Positions 14,091 through 21,892 of a stretch of 23,209 nucleotides of DNA are shown one piece after another (within the stretch, counting starts at the first letter, position 1; every line of letters begins with the position of its first letter). Below the pieces are notes generated by a model, which was given only the letters and a program-made list of their open reading frames with translations, had not been told where the DNA came from and ran no database searches. The DNA comes from DATJGR01 sp963812255. GTDB lineage: Bacteria; Pseudomonadota; Gammaproteobacteria; Pseudomonadales; Azotimanducaceae. Location: NCBI GenBank assembly GCA_963812255.1, contig CAWEUM010000004.1:1-23209 (forward strand). Reading direction: 5' to 3'. A program made the translations under genes and the position numbers.

Positions 14091-14543
14091 CTATGGCTTT
14101 TCAATGGGCGTTAGTTGCGCCGCGACACAACGCCAGCGCCCATCGCGTTTGACCCAGGTATCGGTGAAGCGGAATGTCCCGCCAATGTCTCGACCTTGTT
14201 GGCGTCCCGTCTGAGTCTGGTGACCTACCACCACGCCCGTGTCGCCAAAGACCATCGCTTTCATGTCGTCGACCTCGTAAGAAATCGCGAACGTGGGGGA
14301 CTTCAGGGTCTCCACATCTGCAGCCCGATCAGAAACCGAACCGTCGAAGTCGGTGAAAACGTATTCGTCTGCTTCCCAATCGATTGCGCTCATGTCCTTC
14401 GTGCCCCAGGCTTTTGCCCAGTCACGTTCGCTCTGCATCAGTGCTTCTTGCTCGCGGGACGGGCCCTCGGCGGCGTTCGCGAAAACGGCGAATAGCAGCG
14501 TCGACATCGCTATCGCAAGCATTGGAATGTTGGTTCGTCTCAT
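14091..14543 (-). CDS. Secreted SnoaL/DUF4440-like (NTF2-fold) protein
   Basis: A 150-aa protein from the ATG at 14543, which has GGGGGAGG just upstream. The signal peptide is MRRTNIPMLAIAMSTLLFAV followed by FANAA. The mature part has the DUF4440/SnoaL-like pattern: EQEALMQSERDWAKAWGTKD, YVFTDFDGSV, MKAMVFGDTGVVVGHQTQTG, TFRFTDTWVKRDGRWRCVAAQ. These cone-shaped NTF2-fold proteins bind or convert small hydrophobic ligands, but the ligand here cannot be told. It lies 120 bp downstream of the palindrome at 14664 and 16 bp before the small membrane protein gene, as the first gene of cassette B. Confidence 0.85.
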   Translation of the reverse strand: MRRTNIPMLAIAMSTLLFAVFANAAEGPSREQEALMQSERDWAKAWGTKDMSAIDWEADEYVFTDFDGSVSDRAADVETLKSPTFAISYEVDDMKAMVFGDTGVVVGHQTQTGRQQGRDIGGTFRFTDTWVKRDGRWRCVAAQLTPIEKP

Positions 14544-14663
14544 GGTGCCTCCCCCTGGGTTGTTGTTGGCGTTCAAGCACCGTGAGCGGGTGCTGGTTCA
14601 CTAGATGATCGGCCCCTTGCCTTGTTTGTTCGCTGACACGTTCTCTCGAGCGCAGCTCCGCTG

Positions 14664-14683
14664 CATCACCCATTTGGGTGATG
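14664..14683 (-). promoter_or_regulatory. Operator-like palindrome, site B (best copy)
   Basis: CATCACCC-ATTT-GGGTGATG has perfect 8-bp arms, extended by a G/C pair to 9 bp (14663-14684). It lies 22 bp after the end of a LuxR pseudogene and 120 bp before the start of the DUF4440-like gene. The length and dyad symmetry fit a binding site for a GerE-type HTH dimer. Confidence 0.65.
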
Positions 14684-14705
14684 CGCACGGCTTTTCACCT
14701 CGCCC

Positions 14706-15230
14706 TTAAGCCAACACCCTTTTCAGCAACTCCGCCTGACGGCGTGTTCGCGATTTTTGGAACGTGTGCGTCAGGACCGACCGGACACGTTTCCAGCGAA
14801 TGTCCCAACTTCGCAGCAATGGTCGATAGTTCTAAACCCTGCACAAAGTCTTGCAGCACACGTGACCCCGTGTCGGTCAGCGAATATTGGTCCGCAAACG
14901 ACAGAACCTTCGCGCGTGTACGCGACTGCTGTAGTGGTGGTAGAAACACCAGCCATTTCGCCTGATTCCGATTTGACGGGGCAGATCCAAGTCATTCGCC
15001 CGCAATACGGTGGTACTTCTCGAAATCCACTTCCGGATTCGGAAGCGAGACGACGGCACCGGTAGCATTGCGGACTAAGGTTTGCTGCACTATCTGCTCA
15101 GCGCCGCGATCTACGGACCGAAGTCGGCCAAGCAGGCTCACCACAGTGCTACCGTTAGCGAGCTCCATATCGCCATTTCGCTAGTTTCGATGATCGTACG
15201 ATCGCCATTTATAGCGAAGCACGCGCAATA
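14706..15230 (-). pseudogene. LuxR-family regulator pseudogene, cassette B
   Basis: This is a broken paralogue of the regulator at 12291. Conserved pieces in order are CACFAINGDRTIIETSEMA, NGSTVVSLLGRLRSVD, AVVSLPNPEVDF, WLVFLPPLQQSRTRAKVLSF, DQYSLTDTGSRVLQDFVQGL, STIAAKLGHSLETC and, after a +1 shift, RSVLTHTFQKSRTRRQAELL...VLA with TAA at 14706-14708. They lie in several frames, with an in-frame TGA after RIAGE and one extra C after LGHSLETC. Its N-terminal half is missing and joined to the tail of a HAF-repeat gene near 15230. The HTH reading frame is disrupted, so a functional regulator cannot be made. Confidence 0.85.
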
Positions 15231-15590
15231 CGGACCTCCGAAAATCCCGGTGCGGTTCACGGAACCATTGGCCGCGATCTGCCCAAGATCGTTGATGTCA
15301 ACGCCCTCACGGAGAATGACAAATGGCTGCAGTGGGTCGGTCGGATCAATAAGGCCATTGAGATCCCGCATCGCTGTACCGTCCCACAGAAAAGCGTGCT
15401 GGCCACCAGCGTAGGCAAATGCGCAAGCGCCGTGCCGCCAAGAGCCGCAGGACATGAGAAAGGGGCACACTGTTCCCCCTGCCGACTACCGGCGCCATCG
15501 ATGCTGGACGCCTGGCCTGCTCCGAGGCGGCGCATCGTGCGGTCACCAACGCCAACCAGGTCGAACCCGATCGTGGCATTCTTCAAGGCA
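15231..15590 (-). pseudogene. HAF-family extracellular repeat protein fragment
   Basis: Pieces readable across two frames are SSIDGAGSRQGEQ, PFSCPAALGGTALA, AFAYAGGQHAFLWDGTAMRD, LNGLIDPTDPLQPFVILREG and VDINDLGQIAANG. HAFLW...MxDLN and INDLGQI are the hallmarks of HAF repeats, which occur in predicted exported beta-propeller-like proteins. A frame change near 15430 and the fusion to the LuxR fragment at about 15230 show that it is dead. The DNA upstream (15591-15754, continued beyond the IS3 element at 17004) may be its 5' part, but I cannot follow the homology through it. Confidence 0.65.
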
Positions 15591-15820
15591 TCGGATGCGT
15601 ATGAGCAGTGGATCGATGATGAGACGAGGCGCTGTGAAACTCGAAAGGGGTCCCAGTCGTCCAGGCTTCAGGTGAACGGTGACCCGGCACATCCCGATTT
15701 CGAGGGCGACGGGTCCCATCGACGAGGCAGGCTGGTCGCTGGGCATGAGCGCACTGATCTTCCCCCGAATTTTCGGACACCGAGTTAAGGGTCATACAAT
15801 GATCCGAAACGAGGTGTTAG

Positions 15821-16117
15821 ATGACGAAGAAGCGCAGAGAGTTTGGCAAGGAGTTCAAGCGAGAAGCGGTATCGCTGGTCGTTGACCAGGGTTACAGCAA
15901 CGCCGAGGCGGGCCGCAGCCTTGGCATTCGCGGCAACCTGATTGGCCGTTGGAAACGCGAACTGGAAGGACAACCGGAACATGCGTTTGCGGGCCACGGC
16001 AAGCTCACGCCGGAACAGCAACGGATCCGCGAATTGGAGGAAGAGAACCGTCGGCTGCGGATGGAGAAAGACATCCTAAAAAAGGCCACGGCCTTCTTTG
16101 CCAAGGAAAGCCGATGA
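15821..16117 (+). CDS. IS3-family transposase OrfA
   Basis: A 98-aa protein with an N-terminal helix-turn-helix that would bind the inverted repeats (REFGKEFKREAVSLVVDQGY, AGRSLGIRGNLIGRWKRELE) and a C-terminal leucine-zipper-like helix (RIRELEEENRRLRMEKDILK), ending KKATAFFAKESR as in many IS3-group OrfA proteins. GAGG lies just upstream of the ATG. Its TGA overlaps the ATG of orfB (ATGA at 16114-16117). It looks intact. Confidence 0.92.
   Translation: MTKKRREFGKEFKREAVSLVVDQGYSNAEAGRSLGIRGNLIGRWKRELEGQPEHAFAGHGKLTPEQQRIRELEEENRRLRMEKDILKKATAFFAKESR
16078..16084 (+). promoter_or_regulatory. Programmed -1 frameshift site (A AAA AAG)
   Basis: Within orfA codons CTA AAA AAG the heptamer A AAA AAG is in the correct phase for -1 slippage. 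A -1 shift leads into the orfB frame, which is open upstream to 15949, giving the OrfAB fusion transposase expected for IS3 elements. Confidence 0.75.
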
Positions 16118-16973
16118 GATATCGGTTTGTCGATGCGCACAAGAAGGTCTGGCCAATCAATCTCATGTGCAGCGTGTTGAACATATCGACCAGCGGCTAC
16201 TACGACTGGGTGCATCGCCGTCCAGGCCGTCGAGCACTCGCCAATGGCATCCTGGATGGCCACATCCGGCAGGTGTTCAGCCAGCACAAGCAACGCTATG
16301 GCGCGCCGCGGATTGTCGATGAGATCAACGGCCAAGGATTATTGTGCAGCGAGAACCGCGTGGCGCGGCGCATGCGGGTGTTGGGCATCCAGGCGATCCA
16401 GTGCAAGAAGTTCAAGGTGACCACCGATTCGAACCACGACCAAACCAGTCGCCGAGGATCTGCTCGAGCAGAACTTCACCGCGATAGCTGCGAATGAGAA
16501 GTGGGTGAGCGACATCACCTACGTGTGGACCGACGAGGGTTGGTTGTATCTGGCCGTGGTGATGGATCTGTATTCTCGCGCCATCGTTGGTTGGTCGATG
16601 AACCGGCGTATGACGCAGCAGCTCGTCGCTGATGCGTTGACCGATGGCGTTGTTCCGGCGAGCCTTCCCGAAGGGCACGATTATCCACTCGGACCGGGGC
16701 AGTCAGTACTGTGCAACACGTTACCAACGTCTGATCCAGCGCAACGGTTTACGCTGCAGCATGGGTCGTCGAGCAACCTGTTACGACAATGCGGCGATGG
16801 AGAGTTTTTTCCATACGCTGAAAGTCGAATTGGTGCATCGGGAACGCTATGCATCGAGACGTTCCGCCACGGCAAAAATCTTTGAATACATCGAGGTGTA
16901 CTACAACCGGCAACGCAAGCATTCTGCTATCGGACATCAGATCCCCATGCTGTTCGAACAGAAAAATCCTTAA
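16114..16973 (+). pseudogene. IS3-family transposase OrfB, frameshifted twice
   Basis: This is a DDE integrase-type catalytic subunit (rve domain). Frame 1 carries RYRFVDAHKKVWPINLMCSV, ISTSGYYDWVHRRPGRRALA and RYGAPRIVDEINGQGLLCSE. Frame 2, from about 16446, has EKWVSDITYVWTDEGWLYLA and VVMDLYSRAIVGWSMNRRM, with the first catalytic Asp. Frame 3, from 16644, has MALFRRAFPKGTIIHSDRGS (second Asp), MESFFHTLKVELVH (Glu), and ends at TAA 16973. One extra A in CAAACC (16441-16445) and one extra base near 16643 explain both shifts. All catalytic residues survive, so the inactivation looks recent. Confidence 0.9.
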
Positions 16974-17006
16974 CGACGTGTCCGGAGAAACGGGGGAGCA
17001 TCACAC

Positions 17007-17450
17007 AGCCATGACCCCAGATCGTAGATGGTGAGGTAGGGTCGATCCGGCTCACGGTCATCGAATTGATGCTGTGAATCGTCAAGGGATCCTAGATCGC
17101 GACCTTTCCTAATAGGCCGACCCCGGCCCCCCGTTTTCGAGTGGGGCGGGGCTCATCGGCGGGACAGGCAGCGTCCCGAGAAGGGCGCGGCCCACCCAAC
17201 CCCTTCGTGTATCGGTTCGACTTGGCAAACGATCATTTGAGGGCGCGCGCCATGGCGCTTGCCAACGGAGATCCGTCACGTCCATGATCCGATCGGCAGT
17301 GCAGACCTGCGCTGCGGGAGATGGCAATCACATCGTAGAGGGGAGTTCGCAGTCCTCGGCGTCGGCGTAGGTCCAAGCTACCGCCGCACGTGATGCTACC
17401 TGAAATGACGTCGACTCGACGTTGATCGAAAATGCTGAGGACTCACCAAA
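17007..17450. other. Intergenic region upstream of the secreted barrel gene
   Basis: About 440 bp without a convincing gene. The part next to the IS3 end reads YLTIYDLG on the minus strand, possibly the start of the interrupted HAF-type gene, but this is weak. The part next to 17451 should hold the promoter of the plus-strand gene. A GAGGA lies 10 bp before its ATG, but no clear -35/-10 pair stands out. Confidence 0.35.
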
Positions 17451-17927
17451 ATGAAAACGTTCATTGTTCATGCTCTGACGATCGTACTGTGCTGGGCCGC
17501 TACGACCGCAGTCGCAGCCACCGAGCAAATGTCCGCGACCGGCTACAACGTCCTGACGAAACAGGGTGAGAAGATCACACTACCGAACGGCACGGTGATC
17601 ATGACCGATGCCCAGGACCACAGCAGCCTCGTCAACGACAAGACTGGCGAGCAAACGAGCGAATGGTGCAACTTCGATAGTTGGTTGGACGACAAAGGCG
17701 TGGCCAAGGCTTTTACCGGCCATTGCTCACACTTCTACGACAACGGTGATGTGCTGTTCGTCGCAATCACCGGAACGACCGACGACCAGCCCATCACGTG
17801 GACCGTCATCGGCGGCACCGGAAAATTCGTCGGCGCAAGCGGCGGCGGAACGACGAAATACACGTCGGAACGCAGCGACGGATACGCGGCTACGTACAAA
17901 GCTACCGGAACGATCACGACGAAGTAG
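17451..17927 (+). CDS. Secreted AOC/dirigent-like barrel protein
   Basis: A 158-aa exported protein. The signal peptide is MKTFIVHALTIVLCWAATTA with a cut near AVAA (residue 23). The mature chain is beta-rich, with WCNFDSWLDDKGVAKAFTGH, GDVLFVAITGT, TWTVIGGTGKFVGASGGGTT and AATYKATGTITTK. The GTGKFxGASGGGT turn and the final GTI strand are typical of allene-oxide-cyclase/dirigent-like eight-stranded barrels, which are common as uncharacterised secreted proteins in Proteobacteria. GAGGA stands upstream of the ATG. It is the only intact plus-strand gene outside mobile elements, and its neighbours do not reveal its role. Confidence 0.75.
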   Translation: MKTFIVHALTIVLCWAATTAVAATEQMSATGYNVLTKQGEKITLPNGTVIMTDAQDHSSLVNDKTGEQTSEWCNFDSWLDDKGVAKAFTGHCSHFYDNGDVLFVAITGTTDDQPITWTVIGGTGKFVGASGGGTTKYTSERSDGYAATYKATGTITTK

Positions 17928-18105
17928 GGTGCCCGCTCTTTGTTCCGCGCCGCGACCCGCACCCACGGACCCGCGGCGCATTTTCTTATGTCTATGTCAC
18001 TCGAGGTCGGCGTAGACGGCGCCTGATCGGACGGCCTATGCCCGCAGGAACGAGCACCCGTATCTGCTGCAGGAATGAACCTTGGTCGTTTGTCATCGGC
18101 TCAGC

Positions 18106-18534
18106 TCACATGCAGAACCGCACTTCGTGATTTCCCCAATACAGCGGATGCCCCTGGCGGCAACGCCAGTCATCTGTCCACGTCACCTGCGTTCCTTCTC
18201 GTCGTTCGTTGAGCGTCGTCATTTCAATGTCGCGAACGATCGCGCCGCAGGAGGGACATTCGATCTCAGCGATGCCTCTGTTGAAGAAATCCAAAACGTA
18301 TGGCCGAAGTACGGCGACGAACTGTGGTGGAACGTACGACCGCGCACTGTCACTGAGGTTCGCATCGCGGAGCCAGTGTGGCAGTGCCTGCCGCGCAGCG
18401 TGCTTCTCTTGGTCAAAGCTCAAAACGCCGGATTACCCGGACGTCGCTCCGCTGTACGTTTCAGCCACCCACGCAACCCCGGTGATGATCGGCGGGGTAT
18501 TTGCTGCAGCATGGGTTTTGAGCATTGTCTTCAT
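18106..18534 (-). pseudogene. Hypothetical protein with zinc-ribbon-like Cys cluster, split by TAA
   Basis: The main frame (18423 to 18106) encodes DQEKHAARQALPHWLRDANL, YVPPQFVAVLRPYVLDFFNR, then IECPSCGAIV and WRCRQGHPLYWG. CPSC plus CRQGH suggest one zinc site. The only start near its beginning is TTG at 18423, directly after an in-frame TAA (18434-18432). The same frame continues upstream of that TAA to an ATG at 18534 (MKTMLKTHAAANTPPIITGV, AWVAETYSGATSG). The gene may therefore be an about 142-codon frame cut by a nonsense codon, or a 105-aa gene with a TTG start. I do not recognise the family. A plus-strand frame over 18459-18571 (IGGVFAAAWVLSIVFMISV) competes, but has no better support. 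Confidence 0.5.
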
Positions 18535-18826
18535 GATTAGCGTGCGGCGAGGTACACGTGAGCACGCCTAACGAATTGTTGGAAGGGAATTGATGCTTCA
18601 TACGGTTCGGTGGACACCTTGAAGCTAGATTCTTGATGCCTCCGGTTCGGCTGGGGTCATCGAAGTCTAGCGAACTGCATCTCTATATTCGGCTGCTTGA
18701 TTGAGGATCTATCCTCGAGCCCTGATGAGCGAGGAACTCGAGGCAGAAAGCGCTGCCAATGCAGCCGCCGCCAACAAAGGTGCACGTGTAAGCATTTTGC
18801 CCTGCCCAGTTGAGACGGTGAATCCA
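18535..18826. other. Non-coding spacer
   Basis: No frame with protein-like composition is visible between the zinc-ribbon-like remnant and the terminator of the surface-protein gene. A GCCTAAC at 18567 recalls the 5' core of integron attC sites, but no partner GTTRRRY follows within about 150 bp. Confidence 0.4.
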
Positions 18827-18850
18827 CTGGGGGACATCCTTGTCCCCCAG
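18827..18850 (-). terminator. Terminator hairpin after the TSP3 surface-protein gene
   Basis: CTGGGGGACA-TCCT-TGTCCCCCAG is a perfect 10-bp stem with a 4-nt loop, 13 bp downstream of the stop codon of the 866-aa protein. There is little T-tract on the minus strand, so the efficiency is uncertain. Confidence 0.65.
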
Positions 18851-18863
18851 ACACCTTCGTTAG

Positions 18864-21464
18864 CTACTTGGGCTTTCCGATCTCGCTTTGAGCGGCTGAC
18901 GACACGATTGCGCCTTTGTCCGTAGTGTTGAGAAGTCCGTTGAGGACCTGACGTTCTGCCTCGTTAGAGACGCAGGACACGTACTGACCGTGGTTCTTGT
19001 AGTCCCCTCCGGCGGGGCATCGCGTTTCGAACAGCTGCGCGCTGGAGCATCCGTTGCGATCGATCGTGTCGCCGGGCTGGGTACCGCTACAGAGGTCGGC
19101 GGAGTCATCGATTCCGTCGCCGTCATCGTCGAGGTCGCAGGCATCCCCAAGTCCATCGCCATCGAAGTCCGCCTGACTCGCATTGGCAGCTGACGGACAG
19201 TTGTCTGCCACGTTGTCGACGCCATCTCCGTCCATATCCGCGTCACAGACATCACCCACCCCATCACCATCGAGGTCCGCGTTGTTGGAACTGGCGAACG
19301 AGGGGCAGAGATCCTGATCGTCCGGAATGCCATCGCCATCCGAGTCGGAGTCGCACGCGTCGCCTATGCCGTCCCCATCTAGATCGTGCTGATCCGCGTT
19401 CGGCGTTACCGGACAGTTGTCGGCATAGTCGAGCACGCCATCCTCGTCACTATCCAGAGGTTCGAGGATTGCGAACACGGAGAAGCTGGTCGTGGTTCCA
19501 CAGATCTTGTTGTTGACGGTGTCCGGATAGGGGGGCTTCAGTGTGATGTCGACCCAGCCGCACGTCTTGCTGTCTGCGGGATCGGCACAAACTTGGTGTC
19601 CGAGCTCCAGGTTTTCTTCTTGCTTCTGAGACATGCCGGCGTCGTTGTATGTCAGGCATACAGTCGCCTCGTCAAAGGAAGCCGTCGTCTGGATGTCGTA
19701 GTAGAGCGACTGACCTGTCGGCTGGATGTCGCCGTTGGGTTTCGCGGGCGCAATGACGAAATTGCCCGGCGACTTGGGTCCGGTCGATGACACACTGACA
19801 GTGGTTTTGCCGGGTGCAGTTACGTTACCGAAGGCCAACCATCCAATAGACTGTCCGGACGCATCCATGATTGGCTGCTCGACGCCGCCCCCGACGGGCG
19901 TGTCGTGTGGCGCGCCGAGAACCAACTGGAACGGTGCACTGTAGGCTCCGCCGTCTGTGCCTTGGGCCGTCGCCGTCATCTGGTACGTGCCGGGCACACC
20001 GCGCAGAAGGACTTCAACGGAGTTGTTTGGCATTGCGCCGGCACGGAGTGAACTCGACGCGTTCAGAGAAGTCTGGTTGAGAATCTGATTGGTCGTCGGA
20101 TCACGATCATAGAAGTAGCCACTGATCTGTAGCGTCTTGATGCCGACCGCCGGGTTCACGATGTAGAAGGTCTGCGCTGCCTGCGAACTCGCAAACGTGA
20201 CGTCCCCCGGAGTGAGCCGATCGCCTTGTGTCACCGTTGCGACCAGCGGGCTTACGGACGGCGTATACGCGTATCGATACAGGTACTGATACCCAGTTCG
20301 ACTCGCGTCGTTGAGCTGGAAGTAGATCTGCCAGTAATACAAGTAGCTCTGTCCCACCGGCGCCACGAAATCCATGCTACCGGTGGCGAGGTCGATCGAG
20401 TCGTACGAATAGCCCGCTGACGACGTGAGATATCCGTTGGCGTTGTATCCATCCGAGAGCGTCCACTGTCCTTGTGGTACCAGGTGGGAGTGAACAGTTC
20501 CGACCGATTCCGTGAGATCTTGATCGGTCACCTGACCTGCGACAACCGGTACCGAGCGAGAGCTGAATCCAGTTTGGCCGTATGGCGCGCCGTAGTACGA
20601 ATAGTGGTAGAGGTAGTAGGTACCCGGGACGAGATTTGAGATTGCGTACGGTCCGTCGGTCGTTGGCTGAAGAGTGACGCTAGACGGTCCCGACGCGGTG
20701 ATCTGGTGGCGGCCCAAGTGAACGTCACCGTTCCCGCCGCCGAGTCCAGCCAAGGACACCTGACCCGAAATGCTTCCGAGCACGCACAGTTCGGTTGTGA
20801 GGTCGAACGACCAGGAGACATCGACAATGCCGCCGTCGGGCACAGTGACGGTCTGCTGCGGCAGGCTCACCGGAATGTCGCAGCCGGCCTCGGCGTGCAG
20901 CGTGGCGCTGCCCGAGACTTTGGCATTCGCAAGCGCGGGCATTGGCTGCATCGCATCCGCGCCCCCCGAGGCGGTGACGGTGCCGTTGTAGTACTCCGTG
21001 GCCGACGCGTTAACCGACGTCGACATCTGGATGCGTGCCAATGTGCCGCCGATGACGTTCACAATGCCACGGACGCGGCCCGCAGCACGCGTGAGGTCGA
21101 GCGTACGGGTCTCATCGACGGCCAGTGCGGGGATGTTGTTGCGGTAACCGTACAGATAGGCATTCGATGTGTTCTGGAACGAGTAGAGGTAGTAGTAGAG
21201 ACTGATCGGAGTATCAGCACTGACCCCGATCGTGTAGCTCGAATCGCCGTTGGTCAGGTTGATTGAGTTGCTGCCGCCGCTCCAGTTGGCGGTGACGGAA
21301 CCGCTCCCAAACGTCTCGCCCGCGAGCCCGACTTGTCCGATGAGTTTGCCCCCGCCTTCGAGGATAACGTCCGCATGCGCGGTGCCTGCGATCAGTGAGA
21401 CGAGGATTAACGCTCCGGACAGATAGATCCCGCGTACTCGCACCCAACAACTTAGATCTCTCAT
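18864..21464 (-). CDS. Large exported beta-rich / TSP3-repeat surface protein, cassette C
   Basis: An 866-aa secreted protein. The signal peptide (IYLSGALILVSLIAGTAHA) ends near residue 31. Residues 32-650 form a series of beta-sandwich-like domains rich in Tyr, Gly, Ser and Thr (YYYLYSFQNTSNAYLYGYRN, LVPGTYYLYHYSYYG, VGQSYLYYWQIYFQL, GVPGTYQMTATAQG). The VPGTYYL turns resemble carboxypeptidase-regulatory-like/SdrD-B-type folds. Residues about 672-803 hold four TSP3-type Ca2+-binding repeats (DLDGDGIGDACD, DNCP). The tail has CPAGGDYKNHGQYVSCV and GAIVSSAAQS, the module shared with the protein at 9442. GGGGGAG lies 3 bp before the ATG. The gene starts 12 bp after the small membrane protein gene, so they form one operon. 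It is probably cell-surface or extracellular, and the function is unknown. Confidence 0.88.
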   Translation of the reverse strand: MRDLSCWVRVRGIYLSGALILVSLIAGTAHADVILEGGGKLIGQVGLAGETFGSGSVTANWSGGSNSINLTNGDSSYTIGVSADTPISLYYYLYSFQNTSNAYLYGYRNNIPALAVDETRTLDLTRAAGRVRGIVNVIGGTLARIQMSTSVNASATEYYNGTVTASGGADAMQPMPALANAKVSGSATLHAEAGCDIPVSLPQQTVTVPDGGIVDVSWSFDLTTELCVLGSISGQVSLAGLGGGNGDVHLGRHQITASGPSSVTLQPTTDGPYAISNLVPGTYYLYHYSYYGAPYGQTGFSSRSVPVVAGQVTDQDLTESVGTVHSHLVPQGQWTLSDGYNANGYLTSSAGYSYDSIDLATGSMDFVAPVGQSYLYYWQIYFQLNDASRTGYQYLYRYAYTPSVSPLVATVTQGDRLTPGDVTFASSQAAQTFYIVNPAVGIKTLQISGYFYDRDPTTNQILNQTSLNASSSLRAGAMPNNSVEVLLRGVPGTYQMTATAQGTDGGAYSAPFQLVLGAPHDTPVGGGVEQPIMDASGQSIGWLAFGNVTAPGKTTVSVSSTGPKSPGNFVIAPAKPNGDIQPTGQSLYYDIQTTASFDEATVCLTYNDAGMSQKQEENLELGHQVCADPADSKTCGWVDITLKPPYPDTVNNKICGTTTSFSVFAILEPLDSDEDGVLDYADNCPVTPNADQHDLDGDGIGDACDSDSDGDGIPDDQDLCPSFASSNNADLDGDGVGDVCDADMDGDGVDNVADNCPSAANASQADFDGDGLGDACDLDDDGDGIDDSADLCSGTQPGDTIDRNGCSSAQLFETRCPAGGDYKNHGQYVSCVSNEAERQVLNGLLNTTDKGAIVSSAAQSEIGKPK

Positions 21465-21544
21465 AGCTCCCCCTATTCAAATGGTGTTCTTCGGCCGGCT
21501 AGGTGTATCCCAAGAACCCGTCGAAAGTTCTTCCGAATTCCCTC
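21458..21544 (-). repeat. Direct repeat copy 2 (matches 13788-13873)
   Basis: This is the partner of the repeat at 13788-13873. It covers the small-protein 3' end, the GGGGGAG ribosome site and ATGAGAG. One frame reads EGIRKNFRRVLGIHLAG then RRTPFE and a TAG abutting the ribosome site, which looks like the ancestral end of the small membrane protein. Confidence 0.85.
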
Positions 21545-21788
21545 GCTTTTCCTTCCTGCCAGCTTCCGGTGCGGTCCCTCGCTTCTCTTTCGACCATCGA
21601 GCGACGTCCACGATCGGGTAGACGAGCGGTGCGAGAAACATCAATCCGACCGCCGCAAGAGCGACCAAGGCCACGTCTGCCCAGTTCCGTTTTGAGACCT
21701 TTTGATCCGGTGTCACCAAGTTCTCGGCTTCGTCATTTGGCTTGTGGGCCGACACTTTTACACTGGCCCGATCAGATGAAGCCGTCAT
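21477..21788 (-). CDS. Small single-pass membrane protein, cassette C
   Basis: A protein of about 103 aa: a polar N-terminus, one TM helix (WADVALVALAAVGLMFLAPL), then a basic tail. It is paralogous to the protein at 13772-14074. The tail as read (GNSEELSTGSWDTPSRPKNTI) is in a different frame from the conserved EGIRKNFRRV block, which suggests one inserted base near 21548 in the GAAAAG run. The C-terminus is thus probably altered, or the other frame is the native one. The ATG at 21788 overlaps operator-like site C, so the true start may lie further in (for example GTG 21716). It precedes the large surface-protein gene by 12 bp. Export helper, anti-regulator or anchor are all possible, and none is shown. 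Confidence 0.6.
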   Translation of the reverse strand: MTASSDRASVKVSAHKPNDEAENLVTPDQKVSKRNWADVALVALAAVGLMFLAPLVYPIVDVARWSKEKRGTAPEAGRKEKRGNSEELSTGSWDTPSRPKNTI

Positions 21789-21805
21789 CACCCAAATGGG
21801 TGAAA
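21786..21805 (-). promoter_or_regulatory. Operator-like near-palindrome, site C
   Basis: CATCACCC-AAAT-GGGTGAAA lies 87 bp after the stop of the third LuxR-type gene and immediately at the apparent start of the small membrane protein gene. One arm is identical to site B, and the other differs at its last two bases. Confidence 0.6.
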
Positions 21806-21892
21806 GTGAATGGGGAGCGTGGCGAGGCGAGCGCGTACTCTCAGACCATTGGAATTGCGACGCAGAACTTGATTTCGGACCAGCGTGGGACG

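Larger units (their letters stand above)
15755..17003 (+). mobile_element. IS3-family insertion sequence, 1249 bp
   Basis: Imperfect 26-bp terminal inverted repeats lie at 15755-15780 (TGATCTTCCCCCG...CGGACAC) and 16978-17003 (inverted: TGATGCTCCCCCG...CGGACAC). A 3-bp target duplication CAC flanks the element (15752-15754 and 17004-17006). It carries overlapping orfA and orfB and a slippery A6G heptamer, the standard IS3 layout. The ends are intact, but orfB has two frameshifts, so transposition would need transposase supplied in trans. It interrupts what may be the 5' part of the HAF-repeat pseudogene. Confidence 0.9.

Noticed and set aside
18564..18575. Integron attC-like start GCCTAAC at the end of a plus-strand frame (and a similar one at 23190)
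   Set aside because: No matching GTTRRRY partner or stem-loop of attC size follows at 18567. At 23190 the window ends too soon to judge.
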